A stretch of DNA of 64,000 bases from positions 91,632 to 155,631 of the forward strand of contig NZ_LMSE01000003.1 in the NCBI RefSeq assembly GCF_001428065.1, in the 5' to 3' direction. Both the position numbers and the translations under genes were made by a program. How positions within the stretch are numbered: the stretch's first letter is position 1; each line of letters begins with the position of its first letter. The stretch comes from Nostocoides sp. Soil756. GTDB lineage: Bacteria; Actinomycetota; Actinomycetes; Actinomycetales; Dermatophilaceae. The notes beneath the pieces are model-generated. The model did not search any database. It was not told the origin of the DNA and was given only the letters and a program-made list of their open reading frames with translations. This document shows, piece by piece, positions 8,840 through 19,800 of this stretch.

Positions 8840-8868
8840 TTCGCCAATCTGCTCAGTGCAGTTAGGTT
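8840..8868 (+). promoter_or_regulatory. Candidate promoter of the pglW operon
   Basis: TTCGCC at 8840-8845 and TAGGTT at 8863-8868 are separated by 17 bases and lie 57 bases upstream of the pglW start. This is a weak but correctly spaced sigma-70-type pair in the 274-base divergent gap between the PASTA lipoprotein gene and pglW. It is the best candidate I could find by eye. Confidence 0.3.
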
Positions 8869-8925
8869 GGGGTCGCGCCTGGGGAGGCGCTGCGGCCGTG
8901 GGAGAGTTCGAAGAGGAGGTGCGGC

Positions 8926-11900
8926 GTGCCGACGTCCGACCAGTCTCGATGGACTGAGGTCACACCGTCGCCTTTCGCGCACGAGGCCGCTGGCCTCGAC
9001 CTCGTACGCCAGATCCTCCCGGACGAGACCCCGTTCCGTGCATGGAGCAACCTCACCTTCATGGACCTCAAGGGTCGCTGGCACGAGATCGACCTCTTGG
9101 TCCTCGGCCGGGGCCGCCTCCACCTCATCGAGCTCAAGCACTACGAGGGCGCCCTGCGGGGTAACGAGCACTCCTGGCTGCGCGGGGGCAAGCGCCCCGA
9201 GGAGTCTCCCCTCCGCCTCGCGAACGACAAGGCCAAGTTCCTGCAGTCCCGCCTCAACCACGAAGTCCTCGAGCTCGCCAAGTCCTCAGGTCAGCGCGTC
9301 GACCCCCGCGAGGTCGTCCCCTTCATCAAGGCGTCGGTGTTCCTGCACCACGACCGGTTCACCTGCGCGCTCACCGACCTGGCGAAGAAGGGCCTGTACG
9401 GCCCCGACGGCAAGGAGCACCAGACGGGGCTCCCCGGCATCTCCGAGCTGGTGCTCGAGCAACCCCACCGTCGCGCCATCGACGCGCTCCAGGAAGCCCG
9501 TCTCGTCGCCGCGGTCGGACGCATCGCCCAGGTGCAGCGCAAGGAGCGCATATTCGGCTCATGGGCTGTCGAGGGCGGGGCGGTCGACTCCGGGGACGGT
9601 TGGCAGGACTGGCTGGGTGAGCACGTCGCCACCAAGGAGCGCGTGCGCATCCGGTTCCAGGTCCCCCCACCCGGGGCGCCTGCCCAGGCCCGCCAGGCAC
9701 TGCTCCAGCTCGCCGCCCATGAGTTGCGCACGCTCGGCCGCCTCCACCACGACGGCCTCGTCCCGATCCGCGACGTCGTCGACTGCGAGCTCGGCGTCGG
9801 GCTCGCCTACCCCTACGACGAGTCCTGGCAACGGCTCGACCTCTGGCTCGCTGCCCAGACGCAAGGCGTCCCCCTCAGCACCCAGCTGTCGATCGTCCGC
9901 CAGGTCGGCGAGACCCTGCAGTACGCCCATGCCAACCGCGTCGTGCACCGCACGCTGTCCCCCCGGGCCGTGTGGGTGCGGCCGGTGCCCGGCACGGCCG
10001 GAGACGTCAAGGTTCGAGTGGGCGACTGGCGGGCGTCCGGCTCCGTCGACCCCACCGCGACGGTCAACAGCGATGGCGTCACGCGCCTCGCGGCCGTCGC
10101 CGGCGCGGTCCCGCGCCCCCAGGGCCCGCCTCCCCCGCCCGGCCTCACGTCGACCGCCCGGCGCACCCCAGAGGATGACGCGCCCAACGACCGCTGGCTC
10201 ACCGAGGGCTTCACCGCCCCCGAGTCCTTCTTCAACCCAGAGGTCGACCGTGTGCGGCTCGACGTCTTCGGACTCGGCGCCCTGGCCTTCTACCTGCTCA
10301 CCAGCCGGCCGGCGGCGAAGTCCACACAAGCCCTGCGGGCCCGACTGCGCGAACAGGAGGGGCTAGACGTCGCCATCGAGCTGCCGCAGGTCTCGAGCGC
10401 ACTACGTGCCCTTGTCAAACGCGCTACCCATCCGATGCCGACCCAACGGCCCGCCGACATGGCAGCCTTCCTCTCCCTTCTCGACGCCGCCGAGCGCGAC
10501 ATCGACACCGATGAGTCGTCCGAGGTCGACCCGCTCGAGGCCCGCCCCGGCACCGTCCTCGACGGCCGCTTCCGGCTCGAGCGCCGGATGGGCCAGGGCT
10601 CGACGGCCGTCGGGCTACTCGTCACCGATCTCGCGGTCGACGGCACGGATGCCGAGCGGGTGCTCAAGGTCGCCCTCGACGACGAGTCCGCGGGTCGCCT
10701 CGCCGACGAGGCAGAGGTCCTACGGTCGCTGAAGTCGACGCGCATCGTCAAGCTCGTCGAGGGCCCACTCGTCGTGGGTGGCCGCCAGGCACTCCTGCTT
10801 GAGAGCGCCGGCCCGCAGACCCTCACCGAGGCGCTGCGCAGCCGCACCCGGCTCTCCCTCGACCTCCTCGAGCGGTTCGGCACCGACCTGCTCGATGCCC
10901 TGGTCGTCCTCGACAAGGCGGGCGTCGACCATCGAGACATCAAGCCCTCGAACCTCGGCGTCCGCGAGTCACGCGGCGACCGCACCAAGCACCTGGTGCT
11001 CTTCGACTTCTCCCTCACCAGGGCCGCGGCCTCGGCAACCTCGGCGGGCACCCCGCCCTACCTCGACCCCTTCCTCGGTGACGGGCGCGACCGCTACGAC
11101 TCCGCCGCGGAGCGGTATGCCGCGGCCGTCGTCCTTTTCGAGATGGCCACCGGCGCGACCCCGACCTACGGCGATGGCCAGGCCGACCCGGCATCCATCA
11201 CCGACGAGGCTCGCGTCTTTCCCGAGATGTTCGACCCGGCCCTCACCACCAGGCTCGTCGACTTCTTCACTCGTGCCCTGGCCCGTGAGGCCACCGCCCG
11301 CCACGACACGGCTGAGTCGATGCGTAGCCACTGGCAGGCCATCTTCGCCACGGACGCTACGACCGAGCCGGACGAAAGCAACGACGAGCTGGCCAGACGT
11401 GCCACCCTCGACACCCCGCTTGTCGACTCCGGGCTGACCGCGCGGGCGCTGTCGGCTCTCGAGCCGTATGCCCTGACGACGGTGGGCGAGCTGCTCACCG
11501 TCGACTCCGTGCGCCTGTCCCGCCTCCAAGGGGTCGCCAACGCCACCCGCCTACAGATCAGCCGGCGCATCCGTGAGTGGCGGCAGCGACTCGGCGACCC
11601 TCGGCAGGCACCCGCACGCGACCACAAGGTGCCGACACCGAACGACGCCGCGCAGCTGCTCCTGGATGCCGTGACCTCCTCGCGCTCGCCGAGCCGGGGG
11701 GCCATGGTGCGGCTCATCCTCGGCGTGGGCACCGACCTCGACGCCTTCGCGACCCAGCCCCAGCTCGCCGCCAACTTGCCCGAACCGGTCACCCGCGCTC
11801 GCGCCCAGCAGATCCTGGCCACCCTGCAGGAAGCCTGGGCCGCCGACGACCTCTGCCGTGAGCTCCTCGACCGCATGGTGGATGCCGTCGACGCGCGCCT

Positions 11901-13254
11901 TGCCGAACTGGGCGACGTCGCCGCCGCCCGAGAATTGTCGGGTGCCATCGCCGACTGCCTGTCCGCAGACCCGTCCACCGATGAGCGGCTCATCCGCGGC
12001 CTGCTACGCCTGGCCCTCGAGCGTCGTTCGGCGGTAGCCCGCGCCGACGAGACCGGGGCGTCGCTGTGGCTGCGACGGCGCGAGGGCGGGCTTGTCCTCA
12101 TTGCGGCCGAGCAGTCCCTGCTCGATGTGGCAGAGACCCTCGGCGGCGAGGCCGACGCCCTCGTGGCTGGGCTGGGCGACCCCACGACCGATGTCGTCGC
12201 GGCCGCGCTCGTCACATCGCGGTTGCAGCGTGTGCTGCCGGCCGAGCAGCTGCCCGACGGGATACGAGAGGGGGCTCGCCTCGCGCGCCTCGCCGCTGCC
12301 ACCTCGCGCACCGCGATGGCGTCCGGCGCCGGCGAGCTGCACCACCGCGACCTCTCGTCGCGGGCGGCACTCCAGATCGCGTTCGCCGGCTTCGGCGGCG
12401 GGCAACAGCTCAGCGCCGACGAGCTGCGACAACGCGTCTCGGTGCGCTTCCCAGGACTGGCCCCCCTGCCGAAGGGCGACGCCCTGGGTTCGCTCGTGCA
12501 GCAGGCCGGGCTCGGGCTGGTCTTCGACGAGCGACTTGGCGTCTACCGCGCGCCCGAGACCGCCGGCCGCACCACCGGGCTGGAGACTCGCGAGCCGACC
12601 CGCCTCGCGACACGCACCTCGCCGGTGAGCGACGGCGCCGTCGGCGCGCGCCTGGACACCTCCGTCACTTCCCGCTCGTTCCTGGCCCTCGGGGTGCGCG
12701 CCGACCGCGTCGCCCGGTTCGTCACGGCGGCCGAGCATCGTTTCGATGCCACGACGGTTGACCTCACTGGGGTCCTCCTCGACGCCCTCCGGGCTGCCTC
12801 CGCCGAAGTGGGGCTGCCGTGGGAGCTCGTGCGTGCCGCGGATGCCGAGAACGCCGGCTCGCGAGGTCGTCGCGGCCTCGACGAGCTGGTCCGTCGCTCC
12901 TGGCCGCACATCGAGGCCGCCGTCGAGGCGGCCCTTCAGGATGCCGGTCACGGCCCGGTCCTGCTGACCGAGGCCTCGCCGCTCGCGCGCTACGACAACA
13001 TGGGGCTGCTGTCGCGGTGGTCCGATCTCGGGGCTTCGCGGTCGAGAGCGGTGTGGCTGGTCCTCCCCCAGCTGGCGGCCAACCATGGGCCTCTCGTCGA
13101 CGGCCGGCCGGTCCCCCTCGCCGCCCCGAGCCAGTACGTGGCGATTGACAACGAGTGGATCGATGCCACCGCGGTGTCAGTAGCCGCAAACCCTATGGCT
13201 GCATCCGAGGGCCTGAACGCCCTGGTGCCCAGCACCACCTCGAAGGAGCACTGA
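8926..13254 (+). CDS. pglW: PglW: NERD nuclease-like / protein kinase component of BREX type 2
   Basis: The product is 1442 aa, about the length of Streptomyces PglW. The GTG start has GAGGAGGT five bases upstream. Residues 1 to about 130 are a NERD domain with Asp56 (HEIDLLVL) and Glu69-x-Lys71 (HLIELKHYE). A first kinase-like lobe (about 200-525) has HRT (341-343) instead of HRD and is probably a pseudokinase. A second kinase (about 545-830) has a Gly-rich loop GQGSTAVG near 556, VLKVAL as the Lys strand, HRDIKPSN at 669-676 and DFS (694-696) in place of DFG. A helix-hairpin-helix-like segment lies near 860-885 (LTVDSVRLSRLQGVANATRL), and the remaining ~550 residues are helical. In the Pgl system PglW is a Ser/Thr kinase needed for phage growth limitation. 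It is the first gene of the operon; pglX starts 3 bases after its stop. Confidence 0.95.
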   Translation: MPTSDQSRWTEVTPSPFAHEAAGLDLVRQILPDETPFRAWSNLTFMDLKGRWHEIDLLVLGRGRLHLIELKHYEGALRGNEHSWLRGGKRPEESPLRLANDKAKFLQSRLNHEVLELAKSSGQRVDPREVVPFIKASVFLHHDRFTCALTDLAKKGLYGPDGKEHQTGLPGISELVLEQPHRRAIDALQEARLVAAVGRIAQVQRKERIFGSWAVEGGAVDSGDGWQDWLGEHVATKERVRIRFQVPPPGAPAQARQALLQLAAHELRTLGRLHHDGLVPIRDVVDCELGVGLAYPYDESWQRLDLWLAAQTQGVPLSTQLSIVRQVGETLQYAHANRVVHRTLSPRAVWVRPVPGTAGDVKVRVGDWRASGSVDPTATVNSDGVTRLAAVAGAVPRPQGPPPPPGLTSTARRTPEDDAPNDRWLTEGFTAPESFFNPEVDRVRLDVFGLGALAFYLLTSRPAAKSTQALRARLREQEGLDVAIELPQVSSALRALVKRATHPMPTQRPADMAAFLSLLDAAERDIDTDESSEVDPLEARPGTVLDGRFRLERRMGQGSTAVGLLVTDLAVDGTDAERVLKVALDDESAGRLADEAEVLRSLKSTRIVKLVEGPLVVGGRQALLLESAGPQTLTEALRSRTRLSLDLLERFGTDLLDALVVLDKAGVDHRDIKPSNLGVRESRGDRTKHLVLFDFSLTRAAASATSAGTPPYLDPFLGDGRDRYDSAAERYAAAVVLFEMATGATPTYGDGQADPASITDEARVFPEMFDPALTTRLVDFFTRALAREATARHDTAESMRSHWQAIFATDATTEPDESNDELARRATLDTPLVDSGLTARALSALEPYALTTVGELLTVDSVRLSRLQGVANATRLQISRRIREWRQRLGDPRQAPARDHKVPTPNDAAQLLLDAVTSSRSPSRGAMVRLILGVGTDLDAFATQPQLAANLPEPVTRARAQQILATLQEAWAADDLCRELLDRMVDAVDARLAELGDVAAARELSGAIADCLSADPSTDERLIRGLLRLALERRSAVARADETGASLWLRRREGGLVLIAAEQSLLDVAETLGGEADALVAGLGDPTTDVVAAALVTSRLQRVLPAEQLPDGIREGARLARLAAATSRTAMASGAGELHHRDLSSRAALQIAFAGFGGGQQLSADELRQRVSVRFPGLAPLPKGDALGSLVQQAGLGLVFDERLGVYRAPETAGRTTGLETREPTRLATRTSPVSDGAVGARLDTSVTSRSFLALGVRADRVARFVTAAEHRFDATTVDLTGVLLDALRAASAEVGLPWELVRAADAENAGSRGRRGLDELVRRSWPHIEAAVEAALQDAGHGPVLLTEASPLARYDNMGLLSRWSDLGASRSRAVWLVLPQLAANHGPLVDGRPVPLAAPSQYVAIDNEWIDATAVSVAANPMAASEGLNALVPSTTSKEH

Positions 13255-13257
13255 GCC

Positions 13258-16200
13258 TTGCCCGTTTCACCTGATCTGACTGGTGCGCTCAAGAAGGTCG
13301 TCCTGACTCTTGAGGACGACCTGCGCGCGCGGGTTGCCTCCCAGCCGGAGGTCGATGTGGCGTGGCGCGGCCTGCACGTGCAGGCCGTCGACCGCGAGCG
13401 GACCGCGATGTCGTGGCAGGCGTGGCGCGACGACCGCGTCACGCAGGCTGCGGTGGCGTGGGTGCTGACGAGTGTGTTCGTGCGGTTCTGCGAGGACAAC
13501 CGGCTGCTACGCCCGGTGTGGATCGCCGGGCCGGGCGAGCGACGCCAGGAGGCGCTGGACGCCGAGCTGGAGTACTTCAGACAGAACCCCGAGCACACCG
13601 ACCGCGAGTGGCTGCTGCAGTCGGTCGAGCACCTCGCGGCTTTGCGTGCCACCCGAGACCTCGTCGGGTCGCACTCCCCGTTGTGGACCGTCTCGCCGTC
13701 GGGCCAGGCCGTCAAGGCACTGCTGTCGTTCTGGCGTCAGACCCGAGACGACGGCTCGCTCTTGTGGGACTTCACCGACCCAAACCTGTCGACCCGCTTC
13801 CTCGGCGACCTCTATCAGGACCTGTCGGACTACGCGAAGAAGACCTTCGCCCTGCTCCAGACCCCGGAGTTCGTCGAGGAGTTCATCCTCGACCAGACGA
13901 TGGAACCAGCCCTCGCCGAGCGCCCGCTCGAGGGATTCCGGATGATCGACCCCACCTGCGGGTCCGGCCACTTCCTCCTCGGCGCCTTGGCTCGGCTCAA
14001 CGACCGCTGGGCGACACACGCCCCCGGCCTGGAGCCGCGCGCACGAGTGCAGAAGGCGTTGGATGCCGTGCACGGCGTCGACCTCAACCCGTTCGCCGTC
14101 GCGATCGCCCGCTTCCGTCTCATGGTCGCCGCCCTCCAAGCCTGCGGCGAACGGTCCCTCGAGGACGCGCCGGGCTTCACCCTGCACCTCGCGGCCGGCG
14201 ACTCACTGCTCCACGGCGGCCACCAGCTCGAGATGCGCTTCGAAAGCTTCGACGCCGACACCCAGCTCTCCGGGTTCACGTACGACACAGAAGATCTCGA
14301 GAAATTGCGCGTAACCCTCTCCCCGAGGCGATATGACGTCGTCGTTGGAAACCCTCCGTACATCACCGTTAAGGACAAGACTCTTAACGCCGCGTACCGC
14401 GCTCTCTACCCGACGTGCCATCGTCAGTACGCATTGACGGTTCCGTTCATGGAGAGGTTCTTCCAGCTTGCCAAACTCGGCACCGTGGATTCACCGTCCG
14501 GCTGGACCGGGCAGATCACGTCAAATTCCTTTATGAAGCGGGAGTTCGGATCAAAGCTGATTGAAGATTTTCTCGCGAAGCAAGACTTGAACCTCGTCGT
14601 AGACACGTCAGGCGCCTTCATCCCTGGACACGGAACGCCCACGGTGATCCTCGTAGGGCGCCCCCAGAAGCCGACTGGATCCACGGTCCATGCAGTGCTG
14701 GGGGTGCGCGGCGAGCCTAGCCAGCCAGCCGACGCAGCCAAGGGTCTCGTTTGGTCGTCGATTGTTAGGAACGTAACCGTTGCGGATTTCGAGAATGAGT
14801 TCATCACCGTAACTCGCCTTGACCGACGGTTGCTGGAGTCCCACCCATGGGCCCTGTCTGGAGGCGGAGCGGTCGACCTGCTTCAGAAGATCGAGAGGGC
14901 CCGCTTTCGTCCGCTGTCAGCGGTGGCGGACTCTGGGTTTGGAGCCATTACCGGCGAGGACGACGCGTACCTAGTGGATAGCGCTTCAGTCCTCCGCCTC
15001 GGGATTGAGAGATCCCGGCCGATGGTAACGGGTGATCGAGTTCGCGACTACGCCATCGCGGGCGGAGACGTTGCTGTCTATCCCTACGACGATTCCCTCA
15101 AAATCATCGATGAGTCGACCATCCCCCAGACTGTTCGATTCCTATGGCCCTACCGAAAGTGCCTTGAATCGCGACGGAGGTTCGGCATTCCTGTCGGGAC
15201 ACTCGAAGGGTTTACTTGGTACGAATACCGGGAGTTCTACCCTTCGCGATTTCGAACCCCCTTGTCGATAGCTTTCTCTTTTGTTGCGACGCACAACCAT
15301 TTCGTGCTTGACCGCGGCGGAAAGGTGTTCAACAGATCTGCACCCGTGATAAAACTGCCCGCCGAGGCGACCGAGGACGATCACCTAGCGTTAGTCGGTG
15401 TTCTCAACTCGTCGACCGCATGCTTCTGGCTCAAGCAGAACAGCCACGGCAAGGGAAACGGTGGGGTCAACGAGGGTTTCCGAGGGGATGACTGGGAGGA
15501 GTTCTACGAGTTCACGGGCACAACACTCAAGGACTTTCCCTTGCCTAGAACCCTTCCCTTGGAGCGCGCCCGTGACCTCGATGAGTCGGCTTCAACGGCG
15601 CAGAAGCGATTCCGCACCGGGGTTCCCAACGACGGGAACGCACCATCTGAGGCTTGGCTCGATCGGGCGCGCGCAGAGTTCGAGTCGACGCACGGGCACA
15701 TGATCGCCATACAGGAGGAGCTCGACTGGGACGTGTACCGGGCCTACGGTCTTGTTGACGAGGACCTGGGCTACGAGGGCCTCGTACCTAACCTGCGGCT
15801 AGGAGAACGTGCCTTCGAAATCGCGTTGGCTCGGGAGGTTGCTGGTGGGGGCGAAAAGACGACCTGGTACTCCCGACATGGCTCGACGCCGATCACGGAA
15901 ATCCCCTCCCACTGGCCCGAGGACTACCGTCAGATCGTGCATCGCCGTCTGGATGCCATCGAGACGAACCGACACATCCGGCTGCTCGAGAAGCCGGAGT
16001 ACAAACGTCGCTGGTCCACGGAGCCGTGGGACAAGCAGGTTGACAAGGCCCTTCGTGTTTGGCTGCTGGACCGACTCGAGAACAAGCAGCTCTGGTTCGA
16101 CGCTCAGGGCCGGCCGACCACCCGGACAGTGGCTCAGTTGGCGGACATCATCTCGCGGGACGCGGACCTCACGTCGGTGCTCGAGCTGTGGAGCGGTCAT

Positions 16201-16803
16201 AAGGACCACTCGGTCACCGCCTCCTTGACGGCGCTGCTCGACACGGAGAGCGTCCCGTTCCTGGCCGCATACCGGCTCAAGGACTCTGGGCTGCGCAAGC
16301 ATGAGGCGTGGGAGCACACGTGGGGCCTCCAGCGCCGCGAAGACGCAGGCGAGGCCGTGGGTGACATCCCCGTAACTCCGAAGTACGCGAACGCCGATTT
16401 CCGCAAGACCTCGTGGTGGCAGCACCGCGGCAAGCTCGACGTGCCGAAGGAGCGCTTCATCCTCTACCCCGACGCCGGCCGGGAGACCGACCCGACCCCG
16501 GTGCTCGGGTGGGCCGGGTGGGACCATGCCCAACAGGCCCTCGCCCTGGCCTCCCTCATCCAGGAGCGCGAGTTGGAGGGCTGGGACGACGAGCGCCTCG
16601 TCCCGCTCATCGCGGGCCTGGCCGAGCTGCAGCCCTGGGTACGGCAGTGGCACGACCTGACCGACCCAGCATTCGGGGTCAACCTCGCGGATTACCTCGA
16701 AGAGCAGCTGCGCTCACGGGCGTCACAGGTCGCCCGTACCCTCGACGAGCTGCACGCCTGGCGCCCTGCAACACCCACCCGCGGCCGAAAGCCCCGGGCA
16801 TGA
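13258..16803 (+). CDS. pglX: PglX: adenine-specific DNA methyltransferase of BREX type 2
   Basis: The product is 1181 aa from a TTG start 3 bases after pglW, with GAAGGAGC upstream. SAM-binding motif I is DPTCGSGH (231-238), and the amino-methyltransferase motif IV is NPPY (365-368). This is the gamma-type N6-adenine methyltransferase arrangement expected of BREX PglX, which marks host DNA and takes part in phage exclusion. The part encoded by about 14,290-15,600, which follows motif I and contains motif IV and the presumed target-recognition region, is much poorer in G+C than its flanks: 42 % in the 60 bases from 14,521, against 78 % in the 60 bases from 13,981. It also uses codons that are rare in neighbouring genes. 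That suggests exchange of the specificity region. No long homopolymer G tract of the kind that makes Streptomyces pglX phase-variable is visible. Confidence 0.95.
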   Translation: MPVSPDLTGALKKVVLTLEDDLRARVASQPEVDVAWRGLHVQAVDRERTAMSWQAWRDDRVTQAAVAWVLTSVFVRFCEDNRLLRPVWIAGPGERRQEALDAELEYFRQNPEHTDREWLLQSVEHLAALRATRDLVGSHSPLWTVSPSGQAVKALLSFWRQTRDDGSLLWDFTDPNLSTRFLGDLYQDLSDYAKKTFALLQTPEFVEEFILDQTMEPALAERPLEGFRMIDPTCGSGHFLLGALARLNDRWATHAPGLEPRARVQKALDAVHGVDLNPFAVAIARFRLMVAALQACGERSLEDAPGFTLHLAAGDSLLHGGHQLEMRFESFDADTQLSGFTYDTEDLEKLRVTLSPRRYDVVVGNPPYITVKDKTLNAAYRALYPTCHRQYALTVPFMERFFQLAKLGTVDSPSGWTGQITSNSFMKREFGSKLIEDFLAKQDLNLVVDTSGAFIPGHGTPTVILVGRPQKPTGSTVHAVLGVRGEPSQPADAAKGLVWSSIVRNVTVADFENEFITVTRLDRRLLESHPWALSGGGAVDLLQKIERARFRPLSAVADSGFGAITGEDDAYLVDSASVLRLGIERSRPMVTGDRVRDYAIAGGDVAVYPYDDSLKIIDESTIPQTVRFLWPYRKCLESRRRFGIPVGTLEGFTWYEYREFYPSRFRTPLSIAFSFVATHNHFVLDRGGKVFNRSAPVIKLPAEATEDDHLALVGVLNSSTACFWLKQNSHGKGNGGVNEGFRGDDWEEFYEFTGTTLKDFPLPRTLPLERARDLDESASTAQKRFRTGVPNDGNAPSEAWLDRARAEFESTHGHMIAIQEELDWDVYRAYGLVDEDLGYEGLVPNLRLGERAFEIALAREVAGGGEKTTWYSRHGSTPITEIPSHWPEDYRQIVHRRLDAIETNRHIRLLEKPEYKRRWSTEPWDKQVDKALRVWLLDRLENKQLWFDAQGRPTTRTVAQLADIISRDADLTSVLELWSGHKDHSVTASLTALLDTESVPFLAAYRLKDSGLRKHEAWEHTWGLQRREDAGEAVGDIPVTPKYANADFRKTSWWQHRGKLDVPKERFILYPDAGRETDPTPVLGWAGWDHAQQALALASLIQERELEGWDDERLVPLIAGLAELQPWVRQWHDLTDPAFGVNLADYLEEQLRSRASQVARTLDELHAWRPATPTRGRKPRA

Positions 16804-16828
16804 CCATCCACCCCAGCGAGGAGACGAC

Positions 16829-19800
16829 GTGAGCACCCTGCTGCGGGACGTCATCGACATCCCCAAGAGCGCCGGCGCCGAGGACTACGTGCTGCGCCTG
16901 ACCGACTCGGTGGGCGAGGGCGTCGCGGCGCGCGTTATCGACGACTACGTGGTCACCGACGCGATCGCCGACGCATTCGACGGGGCGCTTGGACTTGTTG
17001 CGGAGGCCATCACGTCCGGGATCAGCCGCGGAGCCTTTCTCACCGGCTCGTTCGGCTCGGGTAAGTCACACTTCATGGCGGTGCTGCACGCCTTATTGCG
17101 CCACGAGACGGTCGCGCGGTCGAAGGGCGAGCTTCAGCACGTCATCGCCAAGCACGACGGCGACCTCTACGAGCGGAAGATCCTTCCGCTCGCGTTCCAC
17201 CTGCTCGGCGCCAAGACGATGGAACAGGCCCTTTTCGACGGGTACATCCGTCAGATCCGCGGCGTACACCCCGACGCTCCCCTGCCCGCCGTGCACAAGT
17301 CCGATGCGCTGCTCGATGACGCCGAGCGGATGCGCGGTCGGCTCGGCGACCAGGGCTTCTTCGAGGGGCTCAACGGCGGCGGCGCCACCGAGACCTCCAC
17401 CGGCGAGGCCGACCCGTGGGCCAACCTCCTCGGCGGCGGCGCCTGGGACCGCGCCCGCTACGACGAGGCACGTGCGGCATCCGCAGCATCCGAGACCCGA
17501 CAGCAGCTCGTCTCCGCCCTCGTTGAGACCTACTTCGGGTCCTACACGCAGCAGGCCGAGTACGTCGACCTCGACACCGGCCTGGCCGCGATCTCCACCC
17601 ACGCCAAGGGGCTTGGGTACGACGCCGTCGTCCTCTTCCTCGACGAGCTCGTGCTCTGGCTGGCGTTCGCCGTGCAGGACCGTGAGTTCTTCCGGCGCGA
17701 GTCGCAGAAGCTCACCAAGCTCGTCGAGTCGGCCGTCGGCGGCCGCGCCATCCCGCTCGTGTCGTTCGTGGCGCGGCAGATGGACCTGCGCCGGTGGTTC
17801 GCTGACTCGGGCGCGAGCGGGGCCGAGCAGGAGGCGCTCGACCGCGCTTTCCGCCACCAGGAAGGGCGTTTTGGAACGATCGTCCTGGGCGATGACAACC
17901 TGCCTTTCGTCGCCAACCGGCGGCTGCTGCGGCCCAAGGACGCCGAGGCCCGCCAGCAGCTCGAGACAGCGTTCCGCGGCATCGACCGGCGTGAGGCCGT
18001 GTGGGACGTGCTGCTCGACGGTGTCAACACCGATGAGAGTCACCGCGGCGCTGACGAGGAGGCGTTCCGGCTCACGTACCCCTTCTCTCCTGCTCTCGTC
18101 TCGACCTTGAGGTCGCTCGCGAGCGTCATGCAGCGGGAGCGGACTGCGCTCAAGGTCATGCAGCAGATGCTCGTCGACCGCCGCAACACCCTGACGATCG
18201 ACGAGGTTCTGCCCGTCGGCGACTCGTTCGACCTCGTCGTGCAGGGACAGACTGGCCAGGCGCTGGACGCCCAGGCTGCGGCGCTGTTCCGGTCGGCCAA
18301 CAAGCTCTACACCGAGAAGCTGCGCCCTCTACTGCTCGCCAACCACAACCTCGACGAGCGAGCCGTGGCCGAGCGACCCGAGTCCGTGCCGCCGGCCTTC
18401 CGGACCGATGACCGGCTGGCCAAGACGCTGCTGCTCTCAGCCGTCGCGCCGAACGTCCCGGCGCTGAAGTCGCTCACGGCGGCGCGGCTCGCCTCGCTGA
18501 ACCACGGCTCGATCGTCTCGCCGCTGCCTGGTGGTGAGGCTGCGCTGGTGCTGTCGAAGATCCGTGCCTGGGCTCGAGATGTCCCCGAGATCCACCTCGA
18601 CGGGGAGGACCGCAACCCGACGATCCGGGTGCAGCTCTCCGACGTCGACTACGAGTCAGTCGTTGAGCGCGCCAAGGGGGAGGACAACGAAGGGCGCCGC
18701 CGCGAGCTGCTGAAAGACATCGTCAGTGATGGATTCGGCGTGTCCCTCGGCAGCCAGGACATCCAGGGCGCGTACCCGCACGAGATCATCTGGCGGGGCT
18801 CGCGCCGTAGGGTCGACCTCGTGTTCGGCAACGTCCGCGACCGCTCGTGGCTGTCGGACGACCACTTCATCAACAGCCCCGACACCTGGCGCGTTGTCAT
18901 CGACCACCCCTTCGACGACGCCGGGCACTCCAGCGTCGAGGACGTCGAACGACTCGAGGGCATGTTGGCCAGGGGCTTCGAGGCACGCACCATCGTCTGG
19001 CTGCCGAAGTTCCTCTCCGACGCCAAGATCACCGAGCTGCGGCGACTCACCATCCTCAACTGGCTGCTCGACGGCACCGGGGAGCGGTGGCGCACCCATG
19101 CCGACCACCTCAACGAGGCCGACCGGGCGCTCGCCCGGAGCATCCTGGAGTCGCAGCGCAACACGCTGCGCCGCAGCCTTGAGGATGCCGTGCAGCAGGC
19201 CTACGGCGCGGCGTCGCCACGGTCGGGGGTGCTGCTCGAGGAGGACGGCCACGACCGCGTGCTCACCTCGCTCGACCGCTCGTTCGCCCCGGCCAACCCC
19301 GTGGGAGCGACGCTGAGTGCCGCCTTCGAGCACCTTCTCCACCAGGCGATGGAGGCGACCTACCCGGCGCACCCCGCTTTCGAGCCCGGAGACGTCGAGG
19401 TGAAGGTGCGCGACCTCAAGCTCGTCGCCGCGCACATCGCCCGAGCAGTGGCGGACAAGGAGAAGCGCGTCGATCTTCAGGGTGACATCGTCACCGTGCG
19501 CCGGGTCGCCAACCCACTCGGGGTAGGTACCGCGACCGAGATGAGCTACATCCTCGGCGACGACCGCTTCAGCCCGTGGGGTCAGGAGATCGAGCGTGCA
19601 CTCGGCCGCCGCGAGCAGGAGACCGGCGTGGGCCCGCTCGAGCCGGTCAAGGTCGCCGAGCTTCGCGGCTGGATCGACGCCGTGCGCCCCGCGCACGGGC
19701 TGCGACCCGAGGTGGCCGACCTCGTCATCATCACGTGGGCGGCCCTGCGGCAGCGCGCGTGGTTCGCCCACGGTGCGGCTCTTGCGACGGTGCCAGACCC

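Noticed and set aside
13258-16803. Phase-variable homopolymer in pglX
   Set aside because: The longest G run I saw is five bases (near 15847), too short for frequent slippage.
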